Below are positions 17,894 through 27,012 of a DNA stretch of 64,000 bases, piece after piece. The stretch lies in NCBI GenBank assembly GCA_900316305.1, contig ONCM01000005.1, forward strand, positions 1-64,000, given 5' to 3'. Each line of letters begins with the position of its first letter. The stretch's first letter is position 1. The notes under the pieces are model-generated. The model saw nothing but the letters and a program-made list of their open reading frames with translations. It made no database searches and had not been told where the DNA came from. Origin of the DNA: an uncultured Bacteroidales bacterium (GTDB taxonomy: Bacteria; Bacteroidota; Bacteroidia; Bacteroidales; WCHB1-69). Position numbers and translations under genes: made by a program.

Positions 17894-19590
17894 ATGAGGA
17901 AAAATTTTGTATTCACATTGTTATGCAGTCTGTTGGCCTTCAGCAGTGCCATGGCCTGCACGAATTTCATCGTCACGAAGGGGGCCAGCAAAGACGGTTC
18001 CTGCTTTCTGACGTATGCGGCTGACTCCCATCAGCTTTACGGAGAATTATACTATCGTCCGGCGGCCAACTATCCTGCCGGTTCGATGATGGATGTCATC
18101 GAATGGGACACGGGCAAGAAGCTCGGCCAGATTCCACAGGTGGCGCACACCTATTCGGTGATCGGCAACATGAACGAGTTCCAGCTGGCCATAGGCGAGA
18201 CGACCTACGGTGGCATTGAGGAGTTGGAGCAAGGCCAAGGTCTCATCGACTACGGTTCCTTGATTTACATCACGTTACAACGGGCCAAGAACGCCCGCGA
18301 AGCCATCAAGGTGATGTCGGAACTGCTTGACGCTTACGGCTATGCCAGCGAAGGCGAATCCTTCTCCATCGTGGATCCCAACGAAGCTTGGATCATGGAT
18401 CTGATCGGCAAGGGTGAAAAGATGGTCGATGCGAAAGGGAAATTGATGAAAGGCTGGACGCCAACCAATCGCGCATCACCACTTTCCCGCTGCGCGACGG
18501 CAAGACCTCCATCACGAACCGTGAGTTGGACAAGATCTTCCTTCCCGGCATTGAGACGGTCTATTCTTACGACGTGATCTCCTTCGCCCGCATGAAAGGG
18601 CTCTATCCGAAGGATCCGAAGCAAGCTCCCGATGCGGAGTTCAGCTTCTGCGACACCTACAACCCTATCACGTTCGACGGTGCACGCTTCTGCGACGCCC
18701 GTGTGTGGGCTTTTTTCAACCACGTGAACCACGCCGAAATGGCTCAATATGAGGATTATGCCCGTGGTGACAACCTCAAACACCGTATGCCGCTGTGGAT
18801 CAAACCTGCCAACAAGAACCAAATCGACGCCCTGTTCATGATGCGGATGATGCGCGATCACTACGAAGGCACCTCCATGGACATGAGCAAAGACCTCGGC
18901 GCCGGCCCTTACGCCTGTCCGTACCGTTGGCGTCCCATGACCTGGTCGGTGGATGGCAAAAACTACATCCATGAGCGCGCTACTGCCACGCAACAGACTG
19001 GTTTCGTGTTCCTTGCACAATGCCGTAGCTGGCTGCCCGACATGTTCGGCGGTATCTACTGGTTCGGTGTTGATGATGCCGGCTCCAACTGCTTTGTGCC
19101 GATGTTCTGTGGTATCACGGATATTCCGAAGGAATATGCGGAAGGGAACGGCTCCATGGTAGAGTATTCCCCAACTTCTGCATTCTGGACCTTCACAAAG
19201 GTGAGCAACTTCGTCTATACCCGCTATAGTGACATGATCAAACACGTGAACGAGAAACAGGACTATTGGGAAGGCAAGTTCGTGAAAGAGATCGATCAGA
19301 TGTCCGGCAAGATGAAAGAGCTGTGCGCCCAGAATCCTGATGCTGCCCGCAAAGAGCTCAACGCCTATTCCATCCGCGCGGCCCACAGTGTTTGTCAAGA
19401 ATGGAACCGCCTGTTCGAGTATCTTTTGGTTAAATACCACGATGGCAACGTCAAGAAAGAGGAAAACGGCAAATTTGTCACCAACGGCAACGAAAAACCG
19501 CAAGTGGTGTTCCCTGACCAACCCAAATGGCCCGATAACTGGTACAGAATGATCGTCAACGACTGCGGAAAGAACATTCAGGCGAAGTAA
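17894..19590 (+). pseudogene. C69 family dipeptidase, internal deletion with frameshift
   Basis: The first frame (17894 to about 18460) encodes a signal peptide ending AMA, then the N-terminal nucleophile C22 of an Ntn hydrolase (ACTNFIVTKGASKDGS), through SFSIVDPNEAWIMDLIGKG. The next frame (about 18457-19590) continues with ANQSRITTFPLRDGK to the normal C-terminus. At the join the usual segment around VWVAVRIPD...AH is absent, so a deletion of about 40 bases, not a multiple of three, seems to have removed 13-15 residues and shifted the frame. The rest of both halves is intact, so the lesion is recent or an assembly error. Intact members cleave dipeptides in the periplasm. Confidence 0.85.
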
Positions 19591-19666
19591 TCACGCTGAT
19601 TCCGCACCCGAATTATTGCATAAAAATATTAATTAACCTTTAGGTATTACCAAATCACAATTTTAT

Positions 19667-19674
19667 TATTTTTG
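19667..19674 (+). promoter_or_regulatory. -7 box just before a terminator hairpin
   Basis: TATTTTTG fits the consensus and would drive the LRR gene at 19744. The hairpin at 19676-19711 begins one base after it, so a transcript from this box would start inside the hairpin's first arm. Confidence 0.4.
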
Positions 19675-19675
19675 C

Positions 19676-19711
19676 CCGCTGTTATGTTAGACACATGACA
19701 GCGGTTTTTTT
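19676..19711 (+). terminator. terminator after the dipeptidase pseudogene
   Basis: A twelve-base stem CCGCTGTTATGT / ACATGACAGCGG (one G-T pair) with loop TAGAC is followed by a run of seven T. It lies 86 bases after the dipeptidase stop. Confidence 0.85.
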
Positions 19712-19743
19712 ATAAGTTGTAAATTATAATTGTCTTTCTGACG

Positions 19744-20163
19744 ATGTTAACTGGAACTATGAACATGGAAGAATGCACAAAATCACCCTATATCTTCCCT
19801 CGCAATGGAGGATATTATATCCAATTTCCTGACAACATCACGGTTGTTCAGGAATGTGGTTGTCTTGGAGCGGATGTGGAGACCATCATCCTCCCCGAGA
19901 CTGTTCACACGATAGAACGTGGGGCCTTCATGGGCGCCCAAATCAAAAGCATCATCCTGCCCGACAGTTTGACGGTCATCGGTGACGATGCCTTCGCTGC
20001 CTGCGTGCACCTGGAGAAGATCTTCCTGCCGCCACATCTGACCAAGATCGGTGCGCGGGCCTTCATGGGCTGCGTCAGCCTAGCACCCGTAAGCATCCCC
20101 GAGAGTGTGCAGTTTATCGGCGAAGACGCCTTCGCCTTCTGCAAGAACATGCAACGCCGCTAG
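19744..20163 (+). CDS. small BspA-type leucine-rich repeat protein
   Basis: 139 residues (ATGs at 19762 and 19768 are alternatives). It carries about three BspA-like LRR_5 repeats: ETIILPETVHTIERGAFMG, KSIILPDSLTVIGDDAFAAC, KIFLPPHLTKIGARAFMGC and a final partial VSIPESVQFIGEDAFAFC. No signal peptide is visible, unlike secreted BspA proteins, and it lacks a sorting domain, so this may be a trimmed relative or a cytoplasmic protein. The last codons lie inside the terminator stem at 20145-20185. Confidence 0.7.
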   Translation: MLTGTMNMEECTKSPYIFPRNGGYYIQFPDNITVVQECGCLGADVETIILPETVHTIERGAFMGAQIKSIILPDSLTVIGDDAFAACVHLEKIFLPPHLTKIGARAFMGCVSLAPVSIPESVQFIGEDAFAFCKNMQRR

Positions 20164-20185
20164 CCGTTGCATGTTCGGCGTTTTT
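20145..20185 (+). terminator. terminator overlapping the end of the LRR gene
   Basis: A perfect 12-base stem GAACATGCAACG / CGTTGCATGTTC with an 8-base loop that contains the stop codon, followed by GGCGTTTTT. The coding sequence itself forms the left arm. Confidence 0.8.
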
Positions 20186-20223
20186 CATCGCGAAAAACGG
20201 TCTCCGTGAAAACGAAAAAAGTG

Positions 20224-20231
20224 TATCTTTG
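20224..20231 (+). promoter_or_regulatory. -7 box of the cyclophilin-pheS unit
   Basis: TATCTTTG, 30 bases before the cyclophilin ATG at 20262. Confidence 0.65.
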
Positions 20232-20261
20232 CCGTTTGTTTGTAAATTGAGATATTCGTTT

Positions 20262-20999
20262 ATGAAAAAGGCAATGGTCTATTGTATTATGTTGAGTGTC
20301 ATGGTTTTATCATCATGCTCATCACCTAAAAAAGTGAAAACGGACAAAGAGTCCGCCACGCCGGAATCCACCGTGCAGAAAACCCTTAACAATAATACAG
20401 ATAAAATGACACAAGTTTTGCTCAAAACCACGTACGGCGACATCACCATCGCCCTGTATGATGAAACACCCGAGCACAAAGCCAACTTTTTAAAACTCGT
20501 CAATGACCATTTTTATGATGGCTTGCTGTTCCACCGCATCATCCAAGGATTCATGATCCAAGGCGGCGACCCTGACTCCAAGAACGCCAAACCCGGCCAG
20601 ATGCTTGGTTCCGGTGACCTGGGATACACCATCCCCGCCGAGTTCGTGAGCGGTCGTTTTCACAAACGCGGTGCCGTGGCAGCAGCCCGTGAGGGAGACC
20701 AAGTGAACCCGCAGAAAGCCTCCTCCGGCTCCCAGTTCTACATCGTGGACGGCACTGTCTATGACAACGAAAAAATGAATATGATTTCCCAGCGCACCGG
20801 CATCATTTTCAGCCCTGAACAGGTGGAAGCCTATACCACCATTGGTGGAGCACCTTGGCTTGACGACAACTACACCGTGTTCGGCGAAGTGGTCAGCGGC
20901 ATGGACGTGGTCGATAAAATTGCTGCCCAGAAAAAGGACCGCAATGACCGACCGTTGGAGGATATTAAGATCGTTAGCGCAAAAATAGTTAAGAAATAA
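20262..20999 (+). CDS. cyclophilin-type peptidyl-prolyl isomerase, lipoprotein
   Basis: 245 residues from ATG 20262 (MKKAMVYCIMLSVMVLSSC, lipobox LSSC, C19). The cyclophilin domain starts near 58 (VLLKTTYGDITIALYDETPEHKANF) and carries the hallmark FHRIIQGFMIQGGDP and SGSQFYIVDG segments. An insertion with EKMNMISQRTGIIFSPEQ lies before the C-terminal GEVVSGMDVVDKI. Likely periplasm-facing, catalysing proline isomerisation. Only three bases separate it from pheS, so the two are probably one transcript. Confidence 0.93.
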   Translation: MKKAMVYCIMLSVMVLSSCSSPKKVKTDKESATPESTVQKTLNNNTDKMTQVLLKTTYGDITIALYDETPEHKANFLKLVNDHFYDGLLFHRIIQGFMIQGGDPDSKNAKPGQMLGSGDLGYTIPAEFVSGRFHKRGAVAAAREGDQVNPQKASSGSQFYIVDGTVYDNEKMNMISQRTGIIFSPEQVEAYTTIGGAPWLDDNYTVFGEVVSGMDVVDKIAAQKKDRNDRPLEDIKIVSAKIVKK

Positions 21000-21002
21000 A
21001 TT

Positions 21003-22028
21003 ATGAGAAGCATAGAAGAAATAAGAGCTGAAATAGAAAATTTCACAATTGATAACGCCGACAGTTTGGAGCAGTTCCGTCTCCGATTTTTAAGCAAGAA
21101 GAGCGAGATTCAGGCGTTATTCGGAGAAATCAAGAACCTGGCGCAGGAAAACCGCAAGGAATTCGGCCAGTTAGTAAACGAGCTGCGGGATTTGGCCCAG
21201 AGCCATTATGATGAGTTCAAGGCTACTATTGGCGCTGCCACAGCCCAAAAGGCCGCCGCTATTCCCGACATCACCCGTCCCGCCGCGCAACAAGCCGTCG
21301 GTTCCATGCACCCGATTTCCATCATGATGAACGAGGTGCGCCGGATTTTCGAAGACATCGGCTTCTCCGCCGTGGAAGGTCCCGACATCGAGGACGATTG
21401 GCATGTGTTCACCGCCCTCAACTTCGCGGAAGAACATCCTGCCCGTGATATGCAGGACACCTTCTTCATCGAGCTGCACCCCGACGTGCTGCTCCGCACG
21501 CACACCTCCTCACTGCAGGTGCGCACCATGGAGAAGAAACAACCGCCCATCCGCGTGATTTGTCCCGGCCGCGTGTTCCGAAACGAGGCCATCACCTCCC
21601 GTGCACACTGCATCTTCCATCAGGTGGAAGGTCTCTATGTAGCTGAGAAAGTGTCGTTTGCCGACATGAAGCAGACGCTTCTCTACTTCGCCCAACGCAT
21701 GTTCGGCGATGAAGTGCGCATCCGTTTGCGTCCTTCTTACTTCCCGTTCACGGAACCTTCCGCAGAGATGGATATCTCCTGTAACATCTGCGGCGGTGCC
21801 GGCTGCAACCTCTGCAAGCACACCGGTTGGGTGGAGATTCTCGGCTGCGGCATGGTCGATCCCAACGTGTTGGAAAACTGCGGCATCGACAGCACCAAAT
21901 ATAGCGGCTTCGCCTTCGGTCTCGGCATCGAGCGCATGACAATGCTCAAGTACAAGACCAACGACATCCGTCTCTACTTCGAAAACGACGTCCGCTTTCT
22001 GCAACAGTTCAAGGCCGCAACACGTTAA
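21003..22028 (+). CDS. pheS: phenylalanyl-tRNA synthetase alpha subunit
   Basis: Catalytic subunit of the (alpha-beta)2 class II enzyme that charges tRNA-Phe. 341 residues: an N-terminal coiled coil (1-85), motif 1 HPISIMMNEVRRIFEDIGF, motif 2 CPGRVFRNEAITSRAHCIFH, and motif 3 FAFGLGIERMTMLKY near 305-320. A cysteine-rich loop CNICGGAGCNLCKHTGWVEI lies before it, as in many PheS. pheT is not adjacent, which is common in Bacteroidota. Co-directional with the cyclophilin gene, three bases downstream. Confidence 0.97.
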   Translation: MRSIEEIRAEIENFTIDNADSLEQFRLRFLSKKSEIQALFGEIKNLAQENRKEFGQLVNELRDLAQSHYDEFKATIGAATAQKAAAIPDITRPAAQQAVGSMHPISIMMNEVRRIFEDIGFSAVEGPDIEDDWHVFTALNFAEEHPARDMQDTFFIELHPDVLLRTHTSSLQVRTMEKKQPPIRVICPGRVFRNEAITSRAHCIFHQVEGLYVAEKVSFADMKQTLLYFAQRMFGDEVRIRLRPSYFPFTEPSAEMDISCNICGGAGCNLCKHTGWVEILGCGMVDPNVLENCGIDSTKYSGFAFGLGIERMTMLKYKTNDIRLYFENDVRFLQQFKAATR

Positions 22029-22047
22029 AGACAATAGTGTTTCCAAA

Positions 22048-22102
22048 AGGGCTGAAAGCCCGACACGTGTCAACCTAGGGTGAAGCGAAACGGAACCCTA
22101 GG
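22048..22102 (+). repeat. 55-bp double-hairpin repeat, copy 1
   Basis: A short hairpin GGGCTGAAAGCCC, a spacer with CGACACGTGT, and a longer hairpin CCTAGGGT...ACCCTAGG with a GAAGCGAAACGG core. The copy at 44558-44613 differs at about four positions (mostly A/G), and the preceding TTCCAA is also shared. It lies between pheS and the DUF2723 gene. Confidence 0.85.
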
Positions 22103-22133
22103 ATTATAAGAAAAACATCAAAAATAAACAATA

Positions 22134-25100
22134 ATGACCAAAACACAAAAACGAATTAACAACCTGATCGGTCTGATCATCGGTATAGTGGCTTCAGCCG
22201 TCTATATCATGACCGCCGAGCCTACCGTATCATGGTGGGATTGCGGTGAATACATCGCCACCACCTCGAAACTGCTCATCGGTCACCCGCCTGGAGCACC
22301 CACATTCCAGATTATCGGACGCATTGCCACGCTCTTTGCCGGCGGTGATGTCACCAAGATGGCATTCTGTGTGAACTGCTTATCTGCAATATGCAGCGGC
22401 ATGACGATTATGTTACTCTATTTCAGCTTAGTACGTCTTGCCCGCAAACTGGTTGCCAAATGGGGCGAACTCAACACGCCGCGTTTCATCGCGATTCTCG
22501 GAACCGCCATCGTCGGCGCTTTAACGTACACATTCTCAGATACTTTTTGGTTTTCAGCTGTGGAAGGTGAGGTCTATGCTATGTCCTCGTTCTTCACCGC
22601 TCTTGTATTCTGGTGCATCTTGAAATGGGACGAAGAGTACGAAAACCCGAAGGCCAACGTCAACCCCAACCGTTGGATTGTGCTGATTGCCTATCTGGTG
22701 GGCCTCTCCATCGGTGTTCACTTGTTGAACTTGTTGGCATTGCCGGCCATCGGTTTGATCATTTATTACCGCCTCTCCCCGAAGGCCACCGGCATGGGTG
22801 CCGTGCTCGCCTTCGCCCTTATGTCTTTCGCATTCGGCATCTTCTGCTCGCCGATGTGGATGATTCTGATCTGGCTGTGCGTAACCACTCCGCTGCTTAT
22901 CCTCTGCGGCAAACGTGGTGCTTTGACTTCAAAAGCGGAATGGGGCGTCTCCCTCGCACTGCTCCTTTCCGTTGCCATGCTCGGCTTCATTCTCTGGGGT
23001 GTTGTGCCTCAACTGGTCAACCTCTCCGGAAAGTTCGACCTCTTCTTCGTGAACACCCTGCACATGCCGTTCAACTCTGGCGTGATCTTCTTCTTCCTGT
23101 TGGTCTTCGCCCTCATCGGTTGGGGCATCTGGTACGGCTACAAGCGTAATAAACCGGTGTTTTCCATCAGCGCTTTCTCTCTGTTGATGCTGATTATCGG
23201 CTACTCCACCTTCATGACCTTGGTAATCCGCTCCAACGCCAACCCGACCATCGACGAGAACAGTCCTGAAGACGCCGTCTCCCTGCTCTCCTACCTCAAC
23301 CGTGAGCAGTACGGCTCCAATCCGCTAGTGTATGGCCAAAGCTACAACACCCGCGTGATCAACATGAAGGACGGCAGTCCTGTCTATTACCGCAACGAAG
23401 AGACAAAACGTTACGAGGTTTCCAATCCGCGTAAGGGTGACACGCCCGAATATGACCCCAAAGGTTGCATGTTCTTCCCGCGTATGTGGTCCTCTGAGAA
23501 ACAATCTCAATACATCGATTGGCTGAACAATCGTTACAACTCTGACAGTCCTTCCGACAGAGAAAACCGCAAATCTCTGGCACGCGGCAATGCGCCCACC
23601 TGGCAACAGAACCTGAAGTTCTTCCACACCTATCAGCTGGGATACATGTACTGGCGTTATTTTATGTGGAACTTCTCCGGTCGTCAGAATGACATCCAGG
23701 GACACGGCGACTACCAAAACGGCAACTGGATTTCCGGCATTGGCGCCATCGACAACCCGATGGTTGGCAATTTGAAGGATATGCCGAGTGCCATGGAACG
23801 TCCGGGACACAACAAATACTACCTGCTCCCGCTGTTATTAGGCCTTGTCGGTCTGATTTTCCAAACCAAACAGGATTCCAAACACTCCTTCGTGGTGTTC
23901 ATGCTCTTCGTCATGACCGGTTTGGCCATTGCCATTTACTTAAATATGTATGCTTTCCAGCCTCGTGAGCGTGACTACGCTTTCGCCGCCTCCTTCTATG
24001 CTTTCGCCATGTGGGTGGGCTTCGGCGTGCTGGGCATCTACCGTCTGTTTGAGAAGCTGCAAAGCAAGAACGCTCAGGTCGCTGGCGCTGTGCTGACAAC
24101 TGTCATCTGCGTCGGTCTGGTGCCTTGCGTGATGGCTAAGGAAAACTGGCACGACCATGACCGTTCCAACCGTTACACCGCTCTGGCTGTGGCGAAAAAC
24201 TACCTCGACTCATGCGAACCGAACGCCATCCTCTTCACCCTCGGCGACAACGATACCTTCCCACTTTGGTACGCCCAGGAGGTCGAAGGTTACCGTACTG
24301 ATGTGCGCGTCTGTAACCTCATGCTGCTGAGTACCGGCTGGTATGTGGATCAGATGAAGCGCAAAGCATACGAGTCCGACCCGCTGCCTATCTCCATGAC
24401 GTGGGATCAATACAAAGACGGTACCCGCGATGTGCTTTACCTGGAGGCCGCCGGCAACCAATATGTTGACCTGAAAGCGGTGATGGACTATGTGAAATCC
24501 TCCAATTTCGATAACGAAAGGAGCCTATTCCTGCTGAGCCAGAAGAATGGTTATCGCAGCAACGGTCGCGCCATCCCGGGAAGCTTCTCCTTGGCCGTCG
24601 ATAAAGCTAAAGTGCTAGCCAACGGCACGGTGAACCCCAAAGATTCCGATCTCGTGGTGGACAGACTGATGTGGAACTTGAAATCCAATAGCGTGAACCC
24701 GCTTACCAAGGCATACATCATAATGATGGACATTTTGGTGAACAACAACTGGGAACGCCCGATTTACTACGCATCCACGGCTGGTTCCGAAGCTTATCTC
24801 GGCTTGGAAGACTACTTCCAACTTGAAGGTTTCGCTTACCGTCTCGTGCCTATCCGCAGCAACAGCCGTTCTTACGGCGAGACCGGTCGCATCAACTCCG
24901 AACGTCTTTACAACAACCTCATGAATGTCTTTGACGACCACAGCCGTCTGGATCCCATCAAGAACCCGGCAGGCACACAGCATGAGGCTTATCCGTATGC
25001 TTGGGGTGGATTTAACGACCCGACCGTTTATCACAGTGAGGACAACACCCGTCTGGTTCCGCTGATGCGCAGACTCTACAGCCGTCTTGCTGAACAACTC

Positions 25101-25760
25101 ATGGCTGAAGGCGACAAAGATAAAGCCCTCGAAGTGCTGGTACACGGCAACGAAGTGCTGCCCGATTTCAACTTCCCGTATGTCTCTGTGATGTCCTATA
25201 TTTCCGGATATACCTACAGCTGTCTCACCTACATGGAAGACTTTTTCAGAATTGGCACTAAAGAAGCGAACGATAAAGGTATGGAGATGGCCAATAAGAT
25301 ATGGGACGACCAAGTTGCGCTCTTCAACTGGTACAACAACAGTGATGAACGCACCCTCAACTATCGCAGCAACGACATCCACTATGACATCCTGTTCCTG
25401 CATTATATGATGAACAATGTGAAGTATCCTTCCAATGAGCTTGCGAAACGCTACAAAGAGCTGAAGATGGACAAGGTGGCCGACAACTATCTCAAAACCT
25501 TGCAATCCACGATTTCCAACCAGCTTCGCAAGGCTGATTTCGACCAGCAAGCCGTTGCAGGTGCTTTCCAAGAGATGCATCAACTGCAGGAAATTGCGCA
25601 AATGATTGGCGACAACCAGACCGCGCAAAAGATTCAAAGTGTTGCCGCTTCTCATCTTGATATGATGAACAACGTGTCAAGAGAGATGGGGGCTGCCTTC
25701 CGTCAATTCTACAATAGTTTAGACAAACCGGAACAACCCATTGAAGAGGACTCATTATGA
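22134..25760 (+). CDS. DUF2723 family large membrane protein
   Basis: 1208 residues. The N-terminal half has many membrane helices and the family hallmark near 30-65: AEPTVSWWDCGEYIATTSKL then GHPPGAPTFQIIGRIAT. This is the DUF2723 domain, related to GT-C glycosyltransferases of the protein O-mannosyltransferase type. The second half (about 690-1200) is soluble with NAILFTLGDNDTFPLWYAQEVEGYR, a conserved Bacteroidota segment, and a helical C-terminus. It probably transfers a sugar from a lipid carrier at the outer face of the inner membrane, but the acceptor is not known. The last four bases overlap elbB. Confidence 0.88.
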   Translation: MTKTQKRINNLIGLIIGIVASAVYIMTAEPTVSWWDCGEYIATTSKLLIGHPPGAPTFQIIGRIATLFAGGDVTKMAFCVNCLSAICSGMTIMLLYFSLVRLARKLVAKWGELNTPRFIAILGTAIVGALTYTFSDTFWFSAVEGEVYAMSSFFTALVFWCILKWDEEYENPKANVNPNRWIVLIAYLVGLSIGVHLLNLLALPAIGLIIYYRLSPKATGMGAVLAFALMSFAFGIFCSPMWMILIWLCVTTPLLILCGKRGALTSKAEWGVSLALLLSVAMLGFILWGVVPQLVNLSGKFDLFFVNTLHMPFNSGVIFFFLLVFALIGWGIWYGYKRNKPVFSISAFSLLMLIIGYSTFMTLVIRSNANPTIDENSPEDAVSLLSYLNREQYGSNPLVYGQSYNTRVINMKDGSPVYYRNEETKRYEVSNPRKGDTPEYDPKGCMFFPRMWSSEKQSQYIDWLNNRYNSDSPSDRENRKSLARGNAPTWQQNLKFFHTYQLGYMYWRYFMWNFSGRQNDIQGHGDYQNGNWISGIGAIDNPMVGNLKDMPSAMERPGHNKYYLLPLLLGLVGLIFQTKQDSKHSFVVFMLFVMTGLAIAIYLNMYAFQPRERDYAFAASFYAFAMWVGFGVLGIYRLFEKLQSKNAQVAGAVLTTVICVGLVPCVMAKENWHDHDRSNRYTALAVAKNYLDSCEPNAILFTLGDNDTFPLWYAQEVEGYRTDVRVCNLMLLSTGWYVDQMKRKAYESDPLPISMTWDQYKDGTRDVLYLEAAGNQYVDLKAVMDYVKSSNFDNERSLFLLSQKNGYRSNGRAIPGSFSLAVDKAKVLANGTVNPKDSDLVVDRLMWNLKSNSVNPLTKAYIIMMDILVNNNWERPIYYASTAGSEAYLGLEDYFQLEGFAYRLVPIRSNSRSYGETGRINSERLYNNLMNVFDDHSRLDPIKNPAGTQHEAYPYAWGGFNDPTVYHSEDNTRLVPLMRRLYSRLAEQLMAEGDKDKALEVLVHGNEVLPDFNFPYVSVMSYISGYTYSCLTYMEDFFRIGTKEANDKGMEMANKIWDDQVALFNWYNNSDERTLNYRSNDIHYDILFLHYMMNNVKYPSNELAKRYKELKMDKVADNYLKTLQSTISNQLRKADFDQQAVAGAFQEMHQLQEIAQMIGDNQTAQKIQSVAASHLDMMNNVSREMGAAFRQFYNSLDKPEQPIEEDSL

Positions 25761-26410
25761 AAAAATTTGCAGTAATACTGTGCGGCTGCGGCACATTGGA
25801 CGGCAGCGAAATCCACGAATCGGTGATGACCTTGTTAGCCATTGACCGCAACGGTGGTGAGTATCAGATTTTTGCCCCGAACGATTGGCAGTATCATGTG
25901 GTGAACCACGTCACGGGCGAGCCCATGAACGAGAAGCGCAACATGTTGCTGGAAGCGGCCCGCATTGCACGCGGCAACGTGAAACCCATCGAAGAGTGTC
26001 GTGTGGAGGACTTCGATGCTGTGGTGTTCCCCGGCGGCAACGGTTCTGCCAAGAACCTCTTCACTTACGCCCTCGAGGGCGCATCCTGCAGCGTACGCGA
26101 GGATGTGGCCAATGTTATCCGCGCCTTCCACAACGCTGGCAAACCCGTGGGCGCCCTCTGTATCGCACCCGTGATGATTGCCAAAGTACTGGGTGATGTC
26201 ACCATCACCGTTGGCAGCGACCCCGGCACTATCCGCAACGTGGAATCCTTCGGCACGAAGCACGAAGTCACTGTTCAGAAGGGTGTGTGCGCCGACAAGG
26301 CCAACAAAGTGTTCACCACGCCCTGCTACATGCTTCCTGCCCGCATCGGTGACATCGCCGACTGCGCAGATAACCTTGTGAAAGCAATGCTTTCAGCTAT
26401 TAGCTATTAG
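25757..26410 (+). CDS. elbB: ElbB-type glyoxalase (DJ-1/PfpI superfamily)
   Basis: 217 residues of the ElbB family in the DJ-1/PfpI superfamily. It starts MKKFAVILCGCGTLDGSEIHE. The putative nucleophile is C135 in GALCIAPVMIAK, and the conserved EDFDAVVFPGGNGSAKNL segment lies near 91-108. The family is named for isoprenoid biosynthesis in E. coli, but glyoxalase III-like activity is the better-supported role. The ATG overlaps the DUF2723 stop (ATGA). The last residues AISY come from the repeat at 26395-26470. Confidence 0.9.
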   Translation: MKKFAVILCGCGTLDGSEIHESVMTLLAIDRNGGEYQIFAPNDWQYHVVNHVTGEPMNEKRNMLLEAARIARGNVKPIEECRVEDFDAVVFPGGNGSAKNLFTYALEGASCSVREDVANVIRAFHNAGKPVGALCIAPVMIAKVLGDVTITVGSDPGTIRNVESFGTKHEVTVQKGVCADKANKVFTTPCYMLPARIGDIADCADNLVKAMLSAISY

Positions 26411-26470
26411 CCGTTGGCTATTGGCTATTGGTCAAAAGCTAATAGCCAATAGCTAAAAGCCAAAAGCCAA
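26395..26470. repeat. TTGGCTA/TAGCCAA heptamer-type repeat
   Basis: Imperfect iterations of AGCTATT, TTGGCTA and their complements (TAGCCAA, AGCCAAA) fill the whole gap between elbB and aroK. The two halves are partly complementary and could fold back on each other. The run supplies the last codons and the stop of elbB and ends directly before the aroK ATG. A similar run lies at 39207-39246. Confidence 0.85.
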
Positions 26471-26947
26471 ATGAGCACCATTGTCATCGTCGGTTTTCCG
26501 GGTGCGGGTAAAAGCACCATCGGCAGAAAACTTGCCGACAAGCTGAATATGACTTTTATAGACCTCGACTTATATATTGAGGAAAAATATCACACGGCGA
26601 TTCCCCTGCTTTTCCAAAAGTACGGGGAATCGGCGTTTCGTACGTTGGAGTATGCCGCCTTACAGGAGGTACTCAACACCGAAAATGCCGTCATTGCGAC
26701 AGGAGGCGGTACTGCTTGCCATGAAAACGCCATGTCCCTGATTAATGCACACACACACAGCGTTTATCTGAAACTCACAGAAGACCAGTTGGTTGATCAT
26801 CTTCTCCATTCTAAAAAGAAACGTCCGCTGACCAACCATCTCAGCGAACCAGAGCTCCGCGAATACGTGCGGAAAAACTTGGCTGCCAGAGAACCGTATT
26901 ACCTGCAAGCACAGGAAATCTGGACACTGGATTCATTACCCTTGTAG
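26471..26947 (+). CDS. aroK: shikimate kinase
   Basis: Phosphorylates shikimate in the aromatic amino acid pathway. 158 residues, slightly short for the family. Walker A is GFPGAGKS at 8-15, the shikimate-binding aspartate segment is FIDLDLYIE, the ATGGGTACHE glycine motif lies near 77-86, and the lid is KKRPLTNHL. Its start follows directly on the repeat; no separate promoter is seen, so it may be read through from elbB. Confidence 0.94.
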   Translation: MSTIVIVGFPGAGKSTIGRKLADKLNMTFIDLDLYIEEKYHTAIPLLFQKYGESAFRTLEYAALQEVLNTENAVIATGGGTACHENAMSLINAHTHSVYLKLTEDQLVDHLLHSKKKRPLTNHLSEPELREYVRKNLAAREPYYLQAQEIWTLDSLPL

Positions 26948-26982
26948 CCTGTTTTCGATAGGAATTATACGCCAAAAAATCG

Positions 26983-26990
26983 TATTTTTG
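26983..26990 (+). promoter_or_regulatory. -7 box of gldB
   Basis: TATTTTTG, 22 bases before the gldB ATG. Confidence 0.65.
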
Positions 26991-27012
26991 CCGCCTCGAA
27001 AAAAAGGAAAAT

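Noticed and set aside
26395-26470. Possible CRISPR-like array of short repeats
   Set aside because: The units are about seven bases, without spacers of even length, and they run in both directions. No cas genes lie near.
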